Positions 38,939-49,180 of a stretch of DNA of 64,000 nt are shown one piece after another. The translations under genes and the position numbers were made by a program. Position 1 is the first letter of the stretch; every line of letters begins with the position of its first letter. The stretch comes from Syngnathus acus (taxonomy: Eukaryota; Chordata; Actinopteri; Syngnathiformes; Syngnathidae): positions 7,478,039 through 7,542,038 of the forward strand of contig NC_051097.1 of the NCBI RefSeq assembly GCF_901709675.1, in the 5' to 3' direction. The notes beneath the pieces were generated by a model. The model did not search any database, was not told where the DNA came from, and was given only the letters and a program-made list of their open reading frames with translations.

Positions 38939-39480
38939 CTCCGGCGGGGACCTCCTCGCTCCTCTCCGTGCGTCTCTAGCAGCGTCGTGGCCCATGACGG
39001 AGGAGCCAATTTTGCGCTCCCCGGGGCGCTGTTTGCAGTTTTTTTTTTTTGCACAACAATGATCAATTAAAAACTAAAAACTTAACAGCCCCGAAAAAGT
39101 ATGATGCCGTTAATTAATCCAAAACAGCTTTGCGGAGCTCCACTAGAGAGGACCAGGTGGCGTTAGAATCTCTGCCCGTCTGCTGCACACTTGAGCAGCT
39201 CACTTGTGGATCGACGCCCCGGTTGCGGACGCATGCTCCGATTTAAGTCCTCCACGCCGCTTCCCCCAAATTCCACGTTGCGTGTGTGAGTAAGCTCCGT
39301 GTTTGTGTACGTGTGTGTGACTGTGACTGCGTGCGCTCTCCTTCCACTGGCTGTGGACTGAAACAGTCAAGAAAGGAGAGGAGAGGTCTCTGCGGCTACC
39401 TTTGCTTCTCCAGCCAATCCACAAGCTCGTGGAAAGTGGCGGCGCGTTAACAAAACCTGGCGTGGATGACGCTGACGAGA
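38939..39480 (-). promoter_or_regulatory. Probable 5' UTR and promoter of the signal-peptide gene
   Basis: The sequence upstream of the ATG is CpG-richer than its surroundings, notably at 38930-39030 and 39190-39480. A CCAAT-type box (CAGCCAATCC on the plus strand, ATTGG on the gene strand) lies at 39411-39420. No TATA box is clear, and no acceptor with a pyrimidine tract is seen just before the ATG. A contiguous 5' UTR starting around 39.2-39.4 kb is therefore the simplest reading. The start site is not determinable from sequence. Confidence 0.4.
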
Positions 39481-39715
39481 AGGAACGGACGGAGGGCGAG
39501 CCGCGTAATATGGAACGCACGATTGCATCGAACCGAATCTAACCGTCCCACTTTAAATCTGCACCTCTCGGTACGGAAGGATCCCTCAGAGTGTTTCCCA
39601 CCACCTGATCCTCAATGCTTTGCCATGTTACGACAGTACGCATGTCCTGCTCCGATCCACATGGATCCCTGTCCTGCCTGTTTTGCACGTTTCCCTGGTG
39701 CAACACACCTGATTT

Positions 39716-39737
39716 AAAAAAAAAAAAAAAAAAAAAA
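39716..39737 (+). repeat. Poly-A tract (A22)
   Basis: Twenty-two consecutive A bases. Confidence 0.9.
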
Positions 39738-39873
39738 TCAGCTCATCATCGAGCTCTAAAGAAGCTTGTGAACGGATTCGATTTTTTGGAATCGGGAGTG
39801 TTGCTGCTGGGAGACTAATTTGCAAACAGGCAGGAGAGCGGCCATTGATGACCGATTTTGGACAACACTAACT

Positions 39874-40113
39874 GTGTGCACATTTTGGTGATTGCGTTTG
39901 TAACGTAAGTTGCAGAGGATAAAGAATATATGACAACACTGCAACTAACTGTCGCTTTTTGTTGAGTGTGTTTGTGCACATTTTGGTTGGTGCGTTTGTA
40001 ACTTAAGTTGCAGAGGATAAAGAATATATGACAGCCCGAGTAGTGTTAAACTGACAAACTCAATGTGTTGATGCAGCGTTTGTGTCAAAATATCAGTTGC
40101 TCACAGGATTACA
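39874..40113 (+). repeat. Dispersed repeat, two adjacent copies about 98 bases apart
   Basis: Core GAGGATAAAGAATATATGAC occurs at 39915-39934 and 40013-40032. Both are preceded by the same leader (GTGCACATTTTGGT..., GCGTTTGTAAC, TAAGTTGCA). The second copy continues into the full 3' half (TGTGTTGATGCAGCGTTTG, TCAAAATATCAGTTGCTCAC, AGGATT). This is the best copy for defining the family. It lies about 0.4-0.7 kb upstream of the presumed promoter. Confidence 0.7.
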
Positions 40114-41070
40114 TCGCATTATGCTCCATGCGGTTGTTTTCAACACGTTTTGTGTTTGATTTCACAGTGTGACATTTTTATTTGCTAGGGTGTAAAATGG
40201 CTCAATAAAGGCTGAAAACCAACAGATCTCTCCAAATGATCTCCTTTGCTTGTGCAGGTGTACCTCATGAAACATCCCGTTTCTATCTATCTCATTGCAC
40301 AGAGGAAATTTACTCCTGCGGTTCTGATTCGAGGCTGATTTTCTACGTATGACTGATGTGGAAGCAATACCGCCTCCCGGTGATTAATGAGAAATATGGG
40401 CATGACACTATCTTTCGCCAAATGAAATGTGATGACTTTTAAAATATGAATCTAATTCCCGCGGCCCTCCATCACCATTTGCAGGGGGGTGTCAGCGGGC
40501 AGCTGTCACGGCTTTCAGCTTCTGGCTTTAATGTAAGGACGATGCAGGAAATTACTCCTGTCTGGCACGCTGAGATGAGCGCCGGATCGTTTCACTTTCG
40601 GACACTTGCAGTCAAACGCCTTGGCTGTAAGGTGGCGGCGTCAACACAGTGAAAATAGGCCAGCCCCTGCGTGAATGCATCGCTCTCATCACATTCCAGA
40701 TCAGCTCATATGTGCTCGATATGAAAAGCTGAGAGAAGAAAGTGAGGTCGCCGTCATTCTTAAACAATCCCCAATCGGTGTTAGTGTGAAACATCATCTC
40801 CGGCCGCTTATATGCACTTAACCCTGCCGTCGGTGTGTCACAGAGCGGGAATTCGCCGATTGGACTTTATTTTTCCGCTTTGCGATGCCTTGTATAATCT
40901 TTTTTTTTTTTTCGCTGACTGGATTGGAAAGAAAACAGCAAAAGAGCTCAGCTGCGGTTGTTTCTAGTTCATCCTGTTCAAGGTTGAATATTGTGCACTG
41001 AGACTCTATAGCTATTTGTCGCTACCTTGGACACGGTTTACCATTGTCGGCAAGGAGTGTCACGCCGGTT

Positions 41071-41085
41071 CCAGCAGATGGCGCT
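41071..41085 (+). promoter_or_regulatory. CTCF-like motif, best match in window
   Basis: CCAGCAGATGGCGCT matches the CTCF core CCASYAGRKGGCRSY at all 15 positions. It lies about 2.1 kb upstream of the signal-peptide exon. The site points along the plus strand, opposite to the gene. Confidence 0.55.
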
Positions 41086-41922
41086 GTGGTGGTGAAGGAA
41101 AAAAGAAAAAAAACTATCTCGATAGAAGAAATTTGGTTGTCTATATGAGAAAACACACCGAGTGCCTCCAGCTGACCCGTGGGAGCCCCGAAGCAATGTG
41201 GTGTCCACAGTAGGCGTTAAAAAGCGCAATATGACAGAAGTGTGAACGCCACCCGGGTTGGTAACACCTTCAGCCCTTTCTCCCAACCGCCCGCCCCCTC
41301 GCCACTCCCTGTTACATGTCCACGTCTGGTTTTAGTCTCAAAGGAAACGCGACACTATAATGCATGACGAACCGTACCTTGGGGGGGCAACAGAGGCCCC
41401 CAAAATTTCAAAATATGTACAGTATATAAGCATCATCAGAAAAGTCTTCGGTGTTAACTGATTTGCCTTTTCCTAATGGAGCCATTTAGCTTAGCTTAGA
41501 ATATCCACTATCTCACTCCAGACAGAAAAAAAAAAATCACTAAAACTATTAACTGTAATTCAGACTGCATTTACCAGAGCACTTTGCATTATCGGATTCC
41601 ACCGTCCCGACCTTGCGGAAATGTGTAAAATGACCACGACCTCTTGGCGGCACATTATGAAACGGTGCTGAAAGATGTGTCCGAAAATTGGCGTGCAAAC
41701 AAAAACTAGTCGGGCTCTATAGGGAGTTGTTAGCATGAGATTGAAAAAGTAGAAATTGTGGCGCAATGCTTATTTTGGCTAGCTGATCAGTAAGGCTTTC
41801 CATTGAGTGCTAGCCTTAAATCAGCAATGTACACCACACAGATTTTAGCTATTCACAACCCAGTCCAATCTTTATTCCCTGTGAATTGTGGGGATCTGCT
41901 CAATTTGTTGTTTTAACTGCAA

Positions 41923-41940
41923 GGCAGACATCCCATAATG
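41923..41940 (+). repeat. 18-base word shared with 33823-33840
   Basis: This is an exact second occurrence of GGCAGACATCCCATAATG, here followed by CATTTGG, so it contains CCCATAATGCA. The flanks do not align. Confidence 0.45.
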
Positions 41941-42174
41941 CATTTGGCCACTCAGCAGATGACCATCTCTTGGCCGTCAGGCAATTGCTCAATTAGACAA
42001 GGAGACAGACAGTCGGACCGGCCCATAAACAAACAAACAAAATGAAAGATGCTAATGCACGGCCGACGTAATGCAGTTTGTGAGATGGAAAAACTCACAC
42101 ACACACACGGACACGCACACATATGCCTTGGCGCGATTCTAATTTTAAAGATAAACATCGGAGTGAAAATGCAA

Positions 42175-42250
42175 TAGGAAATTAATCATAGCTACGAGTT
42201 AAGTCACCTTTAGGAAATTAATCATAGGTATGAATTAAATCACCTTTAGG
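42175..42250 (+). repeat. 36-base tandem duplication, two copies
   Basis: TAGGAAATTAATCATAGCTA (42175) and TAGGAAATTAATCATAGGTA (42211) start two adjacent 36-base units ending in TCACCTT. They differ at about four positions, and a third unit begins with TAGG. Confidence 0.9.
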
Positions 42251-42382
42251 CTTATCCGTCTTTCTCAGTCCACCAAGTTTACAGTAGGAATACACGAGTC
42301 GCATGAGTTGACCTGAGTCAGACTTACTATAGGTCGCCAATTTTAGAATTTGGGATTTGCTTGGCTAAATGAAAGACATTGT

Positions 42383-42478
42383 GTTCTAATCCTTTGAGGA
42401 AGGCTATTTGAACAAAAACTGTGCAGCAACACATGTACACAGGCAATATAACAGGGATGTATTCTTTATCCTCTGCAA
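42383..42478 (-). repeat. Dispersed repeat, copy on minus strand
   Basis: Read on the minus strand: TTGCAGAGGATAAAGAATAC (42477-42458), then TGTGTTGCTGCACAG, then TTTGTTCAAATAGCCTTCCT and CAAAGGATT. This matches the full-length copy at 40012 and the copy at 54105. Confidence 0.7.
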
Positions 42479-42513
42479 AAACAACAAATACTCCAGAATA
42501 CTGAGCCACTTAC

Positions 42514-42599
42514 CGTGGTAGGGTGATAGTCTTCTTCTGTTTGCATGACTATTTTATACTGCCACCCAGTGACCAATTCGTGCACACCAGACTGAAGAC
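42514..42599 (-). other. Candidate 86-base exon, minus strand (weak)
   Basis: An acceptor (TTATTTTGTACAG ending at 42600) and a donor (CCACG|GTAAGTGG, cut 42514/42513) enclose 86 bases. One frame is open (GLQSGVHELVTGWQYKIVM...). The segment contains a CACTGGGTGGCAGT word typical of fish repeats and CTCF sites. It sits upstream of the signal-peptide exon on the same strand, so a leader exon is possible, but chance is equally likely. Confidence 0.15.
42558..42572 (-). promoter_or_regulatory. CTCF-like motif (imperfect)
   Basis: On the minus strand TCACTGGGTGGCAGT matches the core at 13 of 15 positions. Confidence 0.25.
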
Positions 42600-43749
42600 C
42601 TGTACAAAATAATTGCATTAAATCACAATCACAATACCTAGGGGAGGGGGAAAAAAATGCAATTGGATTTTTCAAAAAGATTCAGCCCGAATGAGGATAA
42701 TATAATAGTGAGTTAATCTTTTTTTTTTTTTTTTGCAAATCAAATTAGTGATTGAAAACAGTTTTTGGAGTGATGTTGGCACACAATGGTATACAAAAGC
42801 AATATAAAACCAGTTTGAACGACACAGTGTTAAGTTACTCAATTTTTCATGAAAAATAGCAAATTTGGAGGAGCGCCGATTCCGTCCCACCACGATGACA
42901 TGTGACTTACTCGTCGTCCCCACCCGCCCACCTCTGGATGGCATGAACGCCCGGCGTAGGTGCGTCACAGAAAAGCTGCTCGCCATCAGCTTTGGGCACA
43001 CTTTACTGCCGCTCTTGATATCAGTATTAAAAGTGATTTGCAACGCCGTATGTGGCAAGGAATCAAAACTTAATTTAGGCAGATAAAGATGCCATTTGGG
43101 AGGGAGATAAAGTGCTGCATCATGGGAGATGTGTTCCCCGGCGTGCTCTCAGCGCCTCGCCCTTACAGCACCCTCAGATTTACTGGCTCCTTTTTTTCTT
43201 CCCCCCACTGCTCCATAAAACAGCAAATCTGCTCACCAGGCGACACAGGCAAATGTTAATGGATTCATTTGTCAAGAACCTTCCACTTATTTACAGTCCT
43301 CTTCCATTACCGCCGCGACGCCTGCGGGAGGAGAGTGGAGGGGAAAAAGGGGGAGAAAAAAAACTGTGGCCAAAGTCAAAATATCGATTTGCCTGTCCAT
43401 CAAGGCCGAGACTTCCTGTAAAACACGCGTGCAGGCAAATACACACTATAGACAGATTTTTTAACTTGTTTTATGTCACAGTTTTTACCTCTGAGACAAT
43501 TGCGCAATCTAATTGTGACATATGTATGTAGGCTATCCCGTTGGATTTGTCGTTTTGCTGGAGGGTTTTGTTTTTGGAGGTGGGTCACTATTTGATCTGG
43601 TGTATATATTTTTCCAGCACGTGGCAAAATTTGTGAGGTTTCACGCATGTTGAGGCCTCCAGAATGGCAACGGTTGCAAGAATAATAAACACAGCTGCTA
43701 CCCGGGCCCCTCCACAACTCAAATGTTAATGAACGTTAAACAAGCGGCC
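42600..43749. other. Non-coding stretch
   Basis: T16 lies at 42719-42734. Open frames on both strands (for example 43112-43531 plus, 139 codons) have no domain or splice support. Confidence 0.45.
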
Positions 43750-44096
43750 GACATGAGAAGCCCGTCATTTATTCATTATCTTGTTTTAAAGAACCAGGCA
43801 CAGCGAGGGTTTAAATATTTCACAGGAAGGAGAGTACATTGAAGTTGTAAAAGTTGGCAACGGCTTTTAAAATATGTCGGCAATGCTGGATTATGCTCAC
43901 CTGAAATGGAGCGAGAGAAGCGACATGAGGCTAAACCTCGTCGTTCGGATGACAATGGCGGAGACCCTCGCCTTATCCTCGAGTCACAGACCGCTAGCTC
44001 GTCCCAAAAATTTGGGATCGTCATCAAAACAGTGAGGCAGGTCAATAAGAGGGTGCTTGGGCATTGGCCCTCCACTGGTGGTGATCACCACATTCC
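43750..44096 (-). other. Candidate terminal exon or coding-like segment (weak)
   Basis: On the minus strand a very good acceptor (GGGTTTTTTTTGTCTTCAG, ending 44097) is followed by a frame open for 36 codons (NVVITTSGGPMPKHPLIDLP..., then ...DDDPKFLGRASGL) to a TGA. An AATAAA lies about 200 bases on (43773-43768). An internal donor, TTTCAG|GTGAGC at 43901/43900, would instead give a 196-base exon, but no frame is open through it. The plus strand also has an open, charged frame from 43843 to 44100 (MEREKRHEAKPRRSDDNGGD...). Only one, or neither, can be real. No family is recognised. Confidence 0.2.
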
Positions 44097-44175
44097 CTGA
44101 AGACAAAAAAAACCCACAAAATATTCATATTAAAATTTAAATATTTAAAAATATACTTATTTAATTATTAATGAT

Positions 44176-44268
44176 TGCTATACTATTCTATGTTATTTTA
44201 TGCTATGTTATTCAATGCTAAGCTATGATATGTTAATCAATGCTATGCTAAGCTATGCTATGCTAGTA
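44176..44268 (+). repeat. Degenerate (GCTAT)n pentamer repeat
   Basis: Repeated TGCTATGCTA, TTATTC and AAGCTATG units with scattered substitutions, ending TGCTATGCTAG. Confidence 0.8.
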
Positions 44269-44665
44269 ATTGATGGTTCAGAAAACCAAAACTGATACTT
44301 TTCTTGTAATACAGACATGTTTAATGCTTGTGTTTCTTCAAAAATATATGGGAAAAGGACTTTGGGGAAAAAAAACCCCTGCATATTAAATCACAATCGC
44401 AATCTTGAGAGGAGGAACAAAGCGCAGTACTATAGGCTATAGAATTACAACGACAAGCAGTCGACGTAAGCTCTTGTTGTGTAGTATTAGTTGTAGCGCT
44501 TTATTAATCCTCCGCTGGGATTTTCCCTCTCTCTCTCCTTTTTGATTTTTTTGTGATTACAGCAACATCAAATGACAGCGGCAAACAGAAACAGGTCACA
44601 CACGAGCCAAATGCTCATGCTCGTTGCCAGTTTTTCTCCAAAGTATCCTGTGTGGCATGCAGAGA

Positions 44666-44680
44666 CCCCCCCCCCCCCCC
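44666..44680 (+). repeat. Poly-C tract (C15)
   Basis: Fifteen consecutive C bases. Confidence 0.9.
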
Positions 44681-45470
44681 TTTTAGAAGCATCATATCAA
44701 ATGTTTGTCACCTCACCGTGGAGTTTAATATGCTCAATGTTGCAGCATTTATTAAGGTGGCTCGGTGATGAACTGCATTGCGTTGTGCAATGGTTGCGTA
44801 AAAGGGGCTAATGTAATGTATCAAGCCGCTATGAAATGCTGTAATCACAAGCCTCGGGCAGACTGGTTAAAAGCCCCAAGCTGATGCCTGAGCAGTGCCC
44901 AAAAAACATGACAGCCACACTCCAAAGGCAATGAAAGCTGAAGGCCACAACACAAGGCTGTCGTGCAGACAATTCCATTTTGTTTCTGTTTGCAACAGAA
45001 ATTGCACATTGGTTACATGTTATTTTAATGTATGTTTTATTGTTGACTTTAATTGCATTTTGAGTTTATTTTATTCAGTTTATAATATTTTTTAAAACTC
45101 ATTTTTTATGAATAATTTATTGTTTTATATTATTTTTGGTTTATCTTATTTTATATTAACCACTCAGTGAGGCGTAAAATATGCAATATAAAACAATAAA
45201 GTGTATGAAATTTTTTAGTTAAGTTTTCATTTTTTCTTATTTTCATTTTCAATTCATTTTCATTGTATAATTGTATAATGTATATGCTTCATTGACATGT
45301 ACTTTAATTGAATTTGTTACATTGTATTGTAATTTTATTTCATTTCCAATTCATTGTAAATTAGCCTAAACTGGTTTTATTCCTTCCCATGGAAGTAATA
45401 AAAATAAATCCATTTACATTCTCTTCACAGAATGTTTGTGTGAATCTGCACCTGAATCAGCACCATGGAC

Positions 45471-48467
45471 AGCACCACTGCTTTATCAATACGCACAATA
45501 CCGGTATGACTACAAATATCTTACGTCTTCCCTGATCCTCATGTCCGATATGTTAACATCGGATGAACGAGGAGGAGGAGAGGGTTTTCAATCTTTGGAA
45601 GAAAAAAAATAATAACTCATATTACTGACAGCACTGTATATTGACGGGCGTCAGGCGAGTATGTTAAAGTGATACAAATGCATTCCACAGGCTAATCCAC
45701 TGAGTACATAATTAGTTATGGGAAAATTCTAATATTGGAATCGACATCTGCCTCAAAAATCCATATCAGTCAAGTGAGTATGAGAGGTGGGCGTCAATGA
45801 TTATCGTTTTTTCACAATTCGATCCAAACCCCTTGCGAATAGCTGAGATTACAATTTAGCCTCCAATAACACGTTTATCACAAATATCACACAGTCAATG
45901 CGGTATATCTCGACAGGAAGCGTCCTCGGCCACCCTGCTTTCCTCCGGTCCCTGGCCCTGACATCCCAGGAGCAGGTTTGGCCCCTCCCAAGTAAACAGA
46001 CATTTATCACTGGGTGTGAGGGAATCGTCTAAGGGACGCCCGAAAGCTTTTGAATGGGGCCACAGAGCGGCACGGGGGAGTTGGAGATAGATGTTGCGCG
46101 GGTTCGCGAGGCCTCTTCTGGGATGCGCTCGGCATCAGCTGACGAGGTCGGCGTGGCCACCTTGCTTAAGTGTGTCAAGGACGGAAAAGAGGAGGAGGCG
46201 CAACTTTAGCTTGGAGGGGGGAAATCTGATGCTGTGCATGCTATGCACTTTCAAATCTCAACTAATTATATAAAGTATCCTCTTGACATGTTTTATGTTG
46301 CGCGGAGCACAAAAGCCGTGTTGCTCATAAGCCGTCATGTGCTTTTTTTTAATTAAAAGTCAACTGCGTGTTTACCAACAATGGTGTTCTTCACGCAGCC
46401 AAAATTGTTCATCAAAGAATGGCTTCCTTTCACGGATTCACCGAGTTGCAGTTTGTTAACTTTTATGAAGTACGCGTCGCATCTCGGAGCCATTAGGGGT
46501 TGCGCTCGTTAAGACCGTATAGCACTCCCGGCCTTAAATGGTTTAAAACGTATTGATGCTTTCAAAGGAGCAAGAAAGGGATCAATGAAGAGACGTCTGT
46601 CATATTGTGCAATGTAATAATCTGTGAAAATGTAACATTCTAAAGCTTAATCTGGAGTACGATCCCTTTATTGTTTAAATAATTAAGGTGTGCATGCCGA
46701 CCCTCTTTTGTGTTGTGTTGTGTTCGATATAAAGATTTAAATGTCGTTTGCAGCATGAAACGCGCTTTTTGGGTGAAGCCATCCAACAACTGGCGTCTTG
46801 GCAAAATGGGAGCGACAACGAGCCAGATGGCTGCCAGAGCATTGTTTGGGTGTTGTTAGGGAAGCAGCAGACTTCCTACTTAAAGTATATCTTTTGTGCA
46901 TTTTTTTTTTTTGCCTCTTTGTTATAAAGCTCAATAAAGCTGTCAAGCCATGCTGGTGAATCGTGGCTTTATTTATCTATTCATCTATCTATTTATTGAA
47001 GGGAGGTTTCTTCGGGAAGAGAGAAAAAAAATGCAACTCGGTAAATTCAGATTAGTGTATTTCAAACAATGACAAGAGGCTTGTATTCCCTCGAACTTGG
47101 GGATTCTTTAGCAGGCTTGGGCAAAAAGTCCAAATTCCTTCTCGATGAGACAAAAGGAAAAAAAAAAAACAACGTTTAAGACCTTTTATGTTTTGTGCGG
47201 GAGCATCAAACCGGCCGTTCTTTGTCCAGGTGCGTGTGACATGACACGGCCGGCCTTGTGTTTGCGATGACTGCCACTGATGTCCAAGTCAACAGTGATT
47301 TATGAAGGCCTGAGGGTGGAAGCTACGCCTTCCTAAAAGCTACTGTAAACACGCTCTAATGGCAGCTCAGGAATCTGTTTGACTTTTTTTTTACGTTCCA
47401 ACCTTGATTTCCCCACACAGGAAAACTCCTCCAGGCTAAAAGATGCATTATTCGATCAAGAAAGGAGAATATGAAACCTCCTCTCCTGGCTTCAAGTCGT
47501 CGCGGTCGAGCAGTGGGATCGTGTTCTCCCGTAACCCGAAACCCGAGCTCATCAAAGAAATTCCAATAAGCAGTAAAGACATTTCCCAGCGAGCGTCCTG
47601 TGGGGTTCCTGCGGACGAGGGCGGGGTCGCCGCGTGTCAAACTGCAATCTGGTGCCATTACTCAGCACGGGTCAGCGCTAATGTGTCACTCACCCAGCTG
47701 CACCGTTTGGGGAGTGCGGGATTACCACGGTGGGGCCAAGTGGCCAATTTTGTTTTAATGTCCATTCAGGCCATGTTGGAAAGGAAAAACTGTACCAGAG
47801 TGTAAATCTTGCCTTACAAAAAGGCCGCATGTAAAGTGACTTTCTCAACCATTGCTGCTTGGGATACAAAATGTGTGTGTGTGTGTAGCCAAAAAGCGCT
47901 AAAAACAATGTACTGTATGTCCGCTCATGTGCAGCCAGATGCATGGCAAGCATCCTTTTCGGGGAATGACCTGCTTGTCTCATTAAAAGGAAGCTGCTGG
48001 AGGGGAACGATATGCAAACCAAGCAGGGGGAAAAATGAAAGTCGACACACATCCTCACGCACGCGAGCATGCTCGGAAAGCACTTAAAAATCCTCTAATG
48101 CTTCAATAAATAAGCCCGGTCAATGAGTGTTTTCATATTTCCATACTGTGGCATTTCTGCTTTTAACAACAACAGCAGCAGCAGCAACCGCCACCACATA
48201 CCAATGATGACAGAAAATTGTGATGATGGCATAAAACTGGATACAGTACACTTTGTGTTTTGGTTGCGCAGTCAAATTGATCCGATTCTAGTATTTGTGT
48301 AATAACACAAGAAGGACGGAATGCGCACCACAAAGTCAGCAGTGTTTAGGGTAAATGATTTATTGTTTGAAAACGAATTCCGTTGAACGGTGGTTAATTT
48401 ACAGTATTTCGATGTTGAAATTCAACTTTGCTTACAACTTCTAATTACGTTCAAAGATTGAAAATAC
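45471..48467. other. Non-coding stretch
   Basis: No exon is supported. There is a CTATTCATCTATCTATTTAT simple tract near 46976, A12 at 47159-47170 and a short (GT)n at 47872-47886. Frames up to 126 codons (47690-48070 minus) show no domains. An (ACA/GCA)n-like stretch lies at 48166-48195. Confidence 0.5.
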
Positions 48468-48531
48468 CTGTTTTCGGTGTTCTCTTCGTCCTGGTTGGAG
48501 AGCAACCAGCGGTGGTGAGTTCAACTCTGGC
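48468..48531 (-). other. Candidate 64-base exon, minus strand (weak)
   Basis: An acceptor with a good pyrimidine tract (CTCTTTTGTTTTCTTCATCAG, ending 48532) and a donor (AAACAG|GTATTT, cut 48468/48467) enclose 64 bases open in two frames. It lies between the CpG-rich block at 57.3 kb and the signal-peptide exon, all on the minus strand, so it could be a leader exon. Spliced directly to the ATG in the 57.3 kb block it would hit a stop within four codons, so it would have to be untranslated. Confidence 0.2.
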
Positions 48532-49128
48532 CTGATGAAGAAAACAAAAGAGCAGCTTTTAATTGCATTACGGCCGCTTTTTGGCACCAGATTGCAGCCC
48601 TCCAGAGTTTCCCGCCGGACCCCCGCTGCGACGGGCTGTGGTCGGGGGGCACAGACAACACCCAGGGCGTAAAAACAGGGAAGAGGGGGACAAGGGGGTG
48701 GATGAGATCCCCGGACCCCTGCTCGGATTCTGCTGCAGGTTACACCAGCTACAATAAGGTGGGGTGGCGTGGGGGCGGGGGCTCCTCTCCCCTTTCGATG
48801 AACCTCTTTTTTTGTGTTCATTTTGTAGCATGAAAATGTTATCACTGAAGGGAGGAGATGAGTTAATATCACTCGGTAGCCTACGGTTGTCCTGAAATGC
48901 GGAGCAGTTCCTCTCATTTTCTGTATCATAGCACTTCTGTCTGAAAGTGCTGCATTTAATCCCAAAAGGCACCTTCTAAAAAATGCAAAACCGATGGTGC
49001 CCGGACGACGTTTACTGACAAGCTAAACATAAAACAAAGAGAATTACATTCTGTGAAATTAAAATCAGCCAAACGAAACTGCTGAAAGACAAGTGATATC
49101 AACTTCTTGGGTAATATTGATGGCCACC
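48532..49128. other. GC-rich pocket within non-coding sequence
   Basis: Positions 48570-48800 are GC-rich. They account for the longest open frame in the window (174 codons, minus, 48441-48965) and its 134-codon neighbour. The predicted sequence is proline/glycine/arginine-rich without any domain, so it is not called as a gene. Confidence 0.5.
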
Positions 49129-49180
49129 GGAACGGATTAATGGCATGTCCATTCGTTTCAATGGAGAAAGACGATTTGCC
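49129..49180 (+). repeat. Dispersed repeat pair, copy 2 (GGAACGGATTAATGGCAT)
   Basis: GGAACGGATTAATGGCATGT, then CCATTCGTTTCAATGGAGAA, aligns with 7778-7832 in the same orientation with few differences. Confidence 0.6.

Larger units (their letters stand above)
40114..42174. other. Non-coding stretch
   Basis: No exon is supported. T12 lies at 40900-40911. It includes the CTCF-like site at 41071 and the shared 18-base word at 41923. Confidence 0.5.
44097..45470. repeat. A/T-rich region with simple repeats
   Basis: Nearly pure A/T occurs at 44107-44180 and, with brief breaks, at 45010-45410. A (TGCTA)-type repeat lies at 44176-44268 and a C15 run at 44666-44680. No exon is supported. Confidence 0.6.

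Noticed and set aside
43100-43135. ZNF143-like GCATCATGGGAGATGT
   Set aside because: Only a partial match; common in fish repeats; no promoter features around it.
48441-48965. Longest open frame (174 codons, minus)
   Set aside because: It lies over a GC-rich pocket, is proline/glycine/arginine-rich, has a second overlapping frame of 134 codons, and shows no domain.
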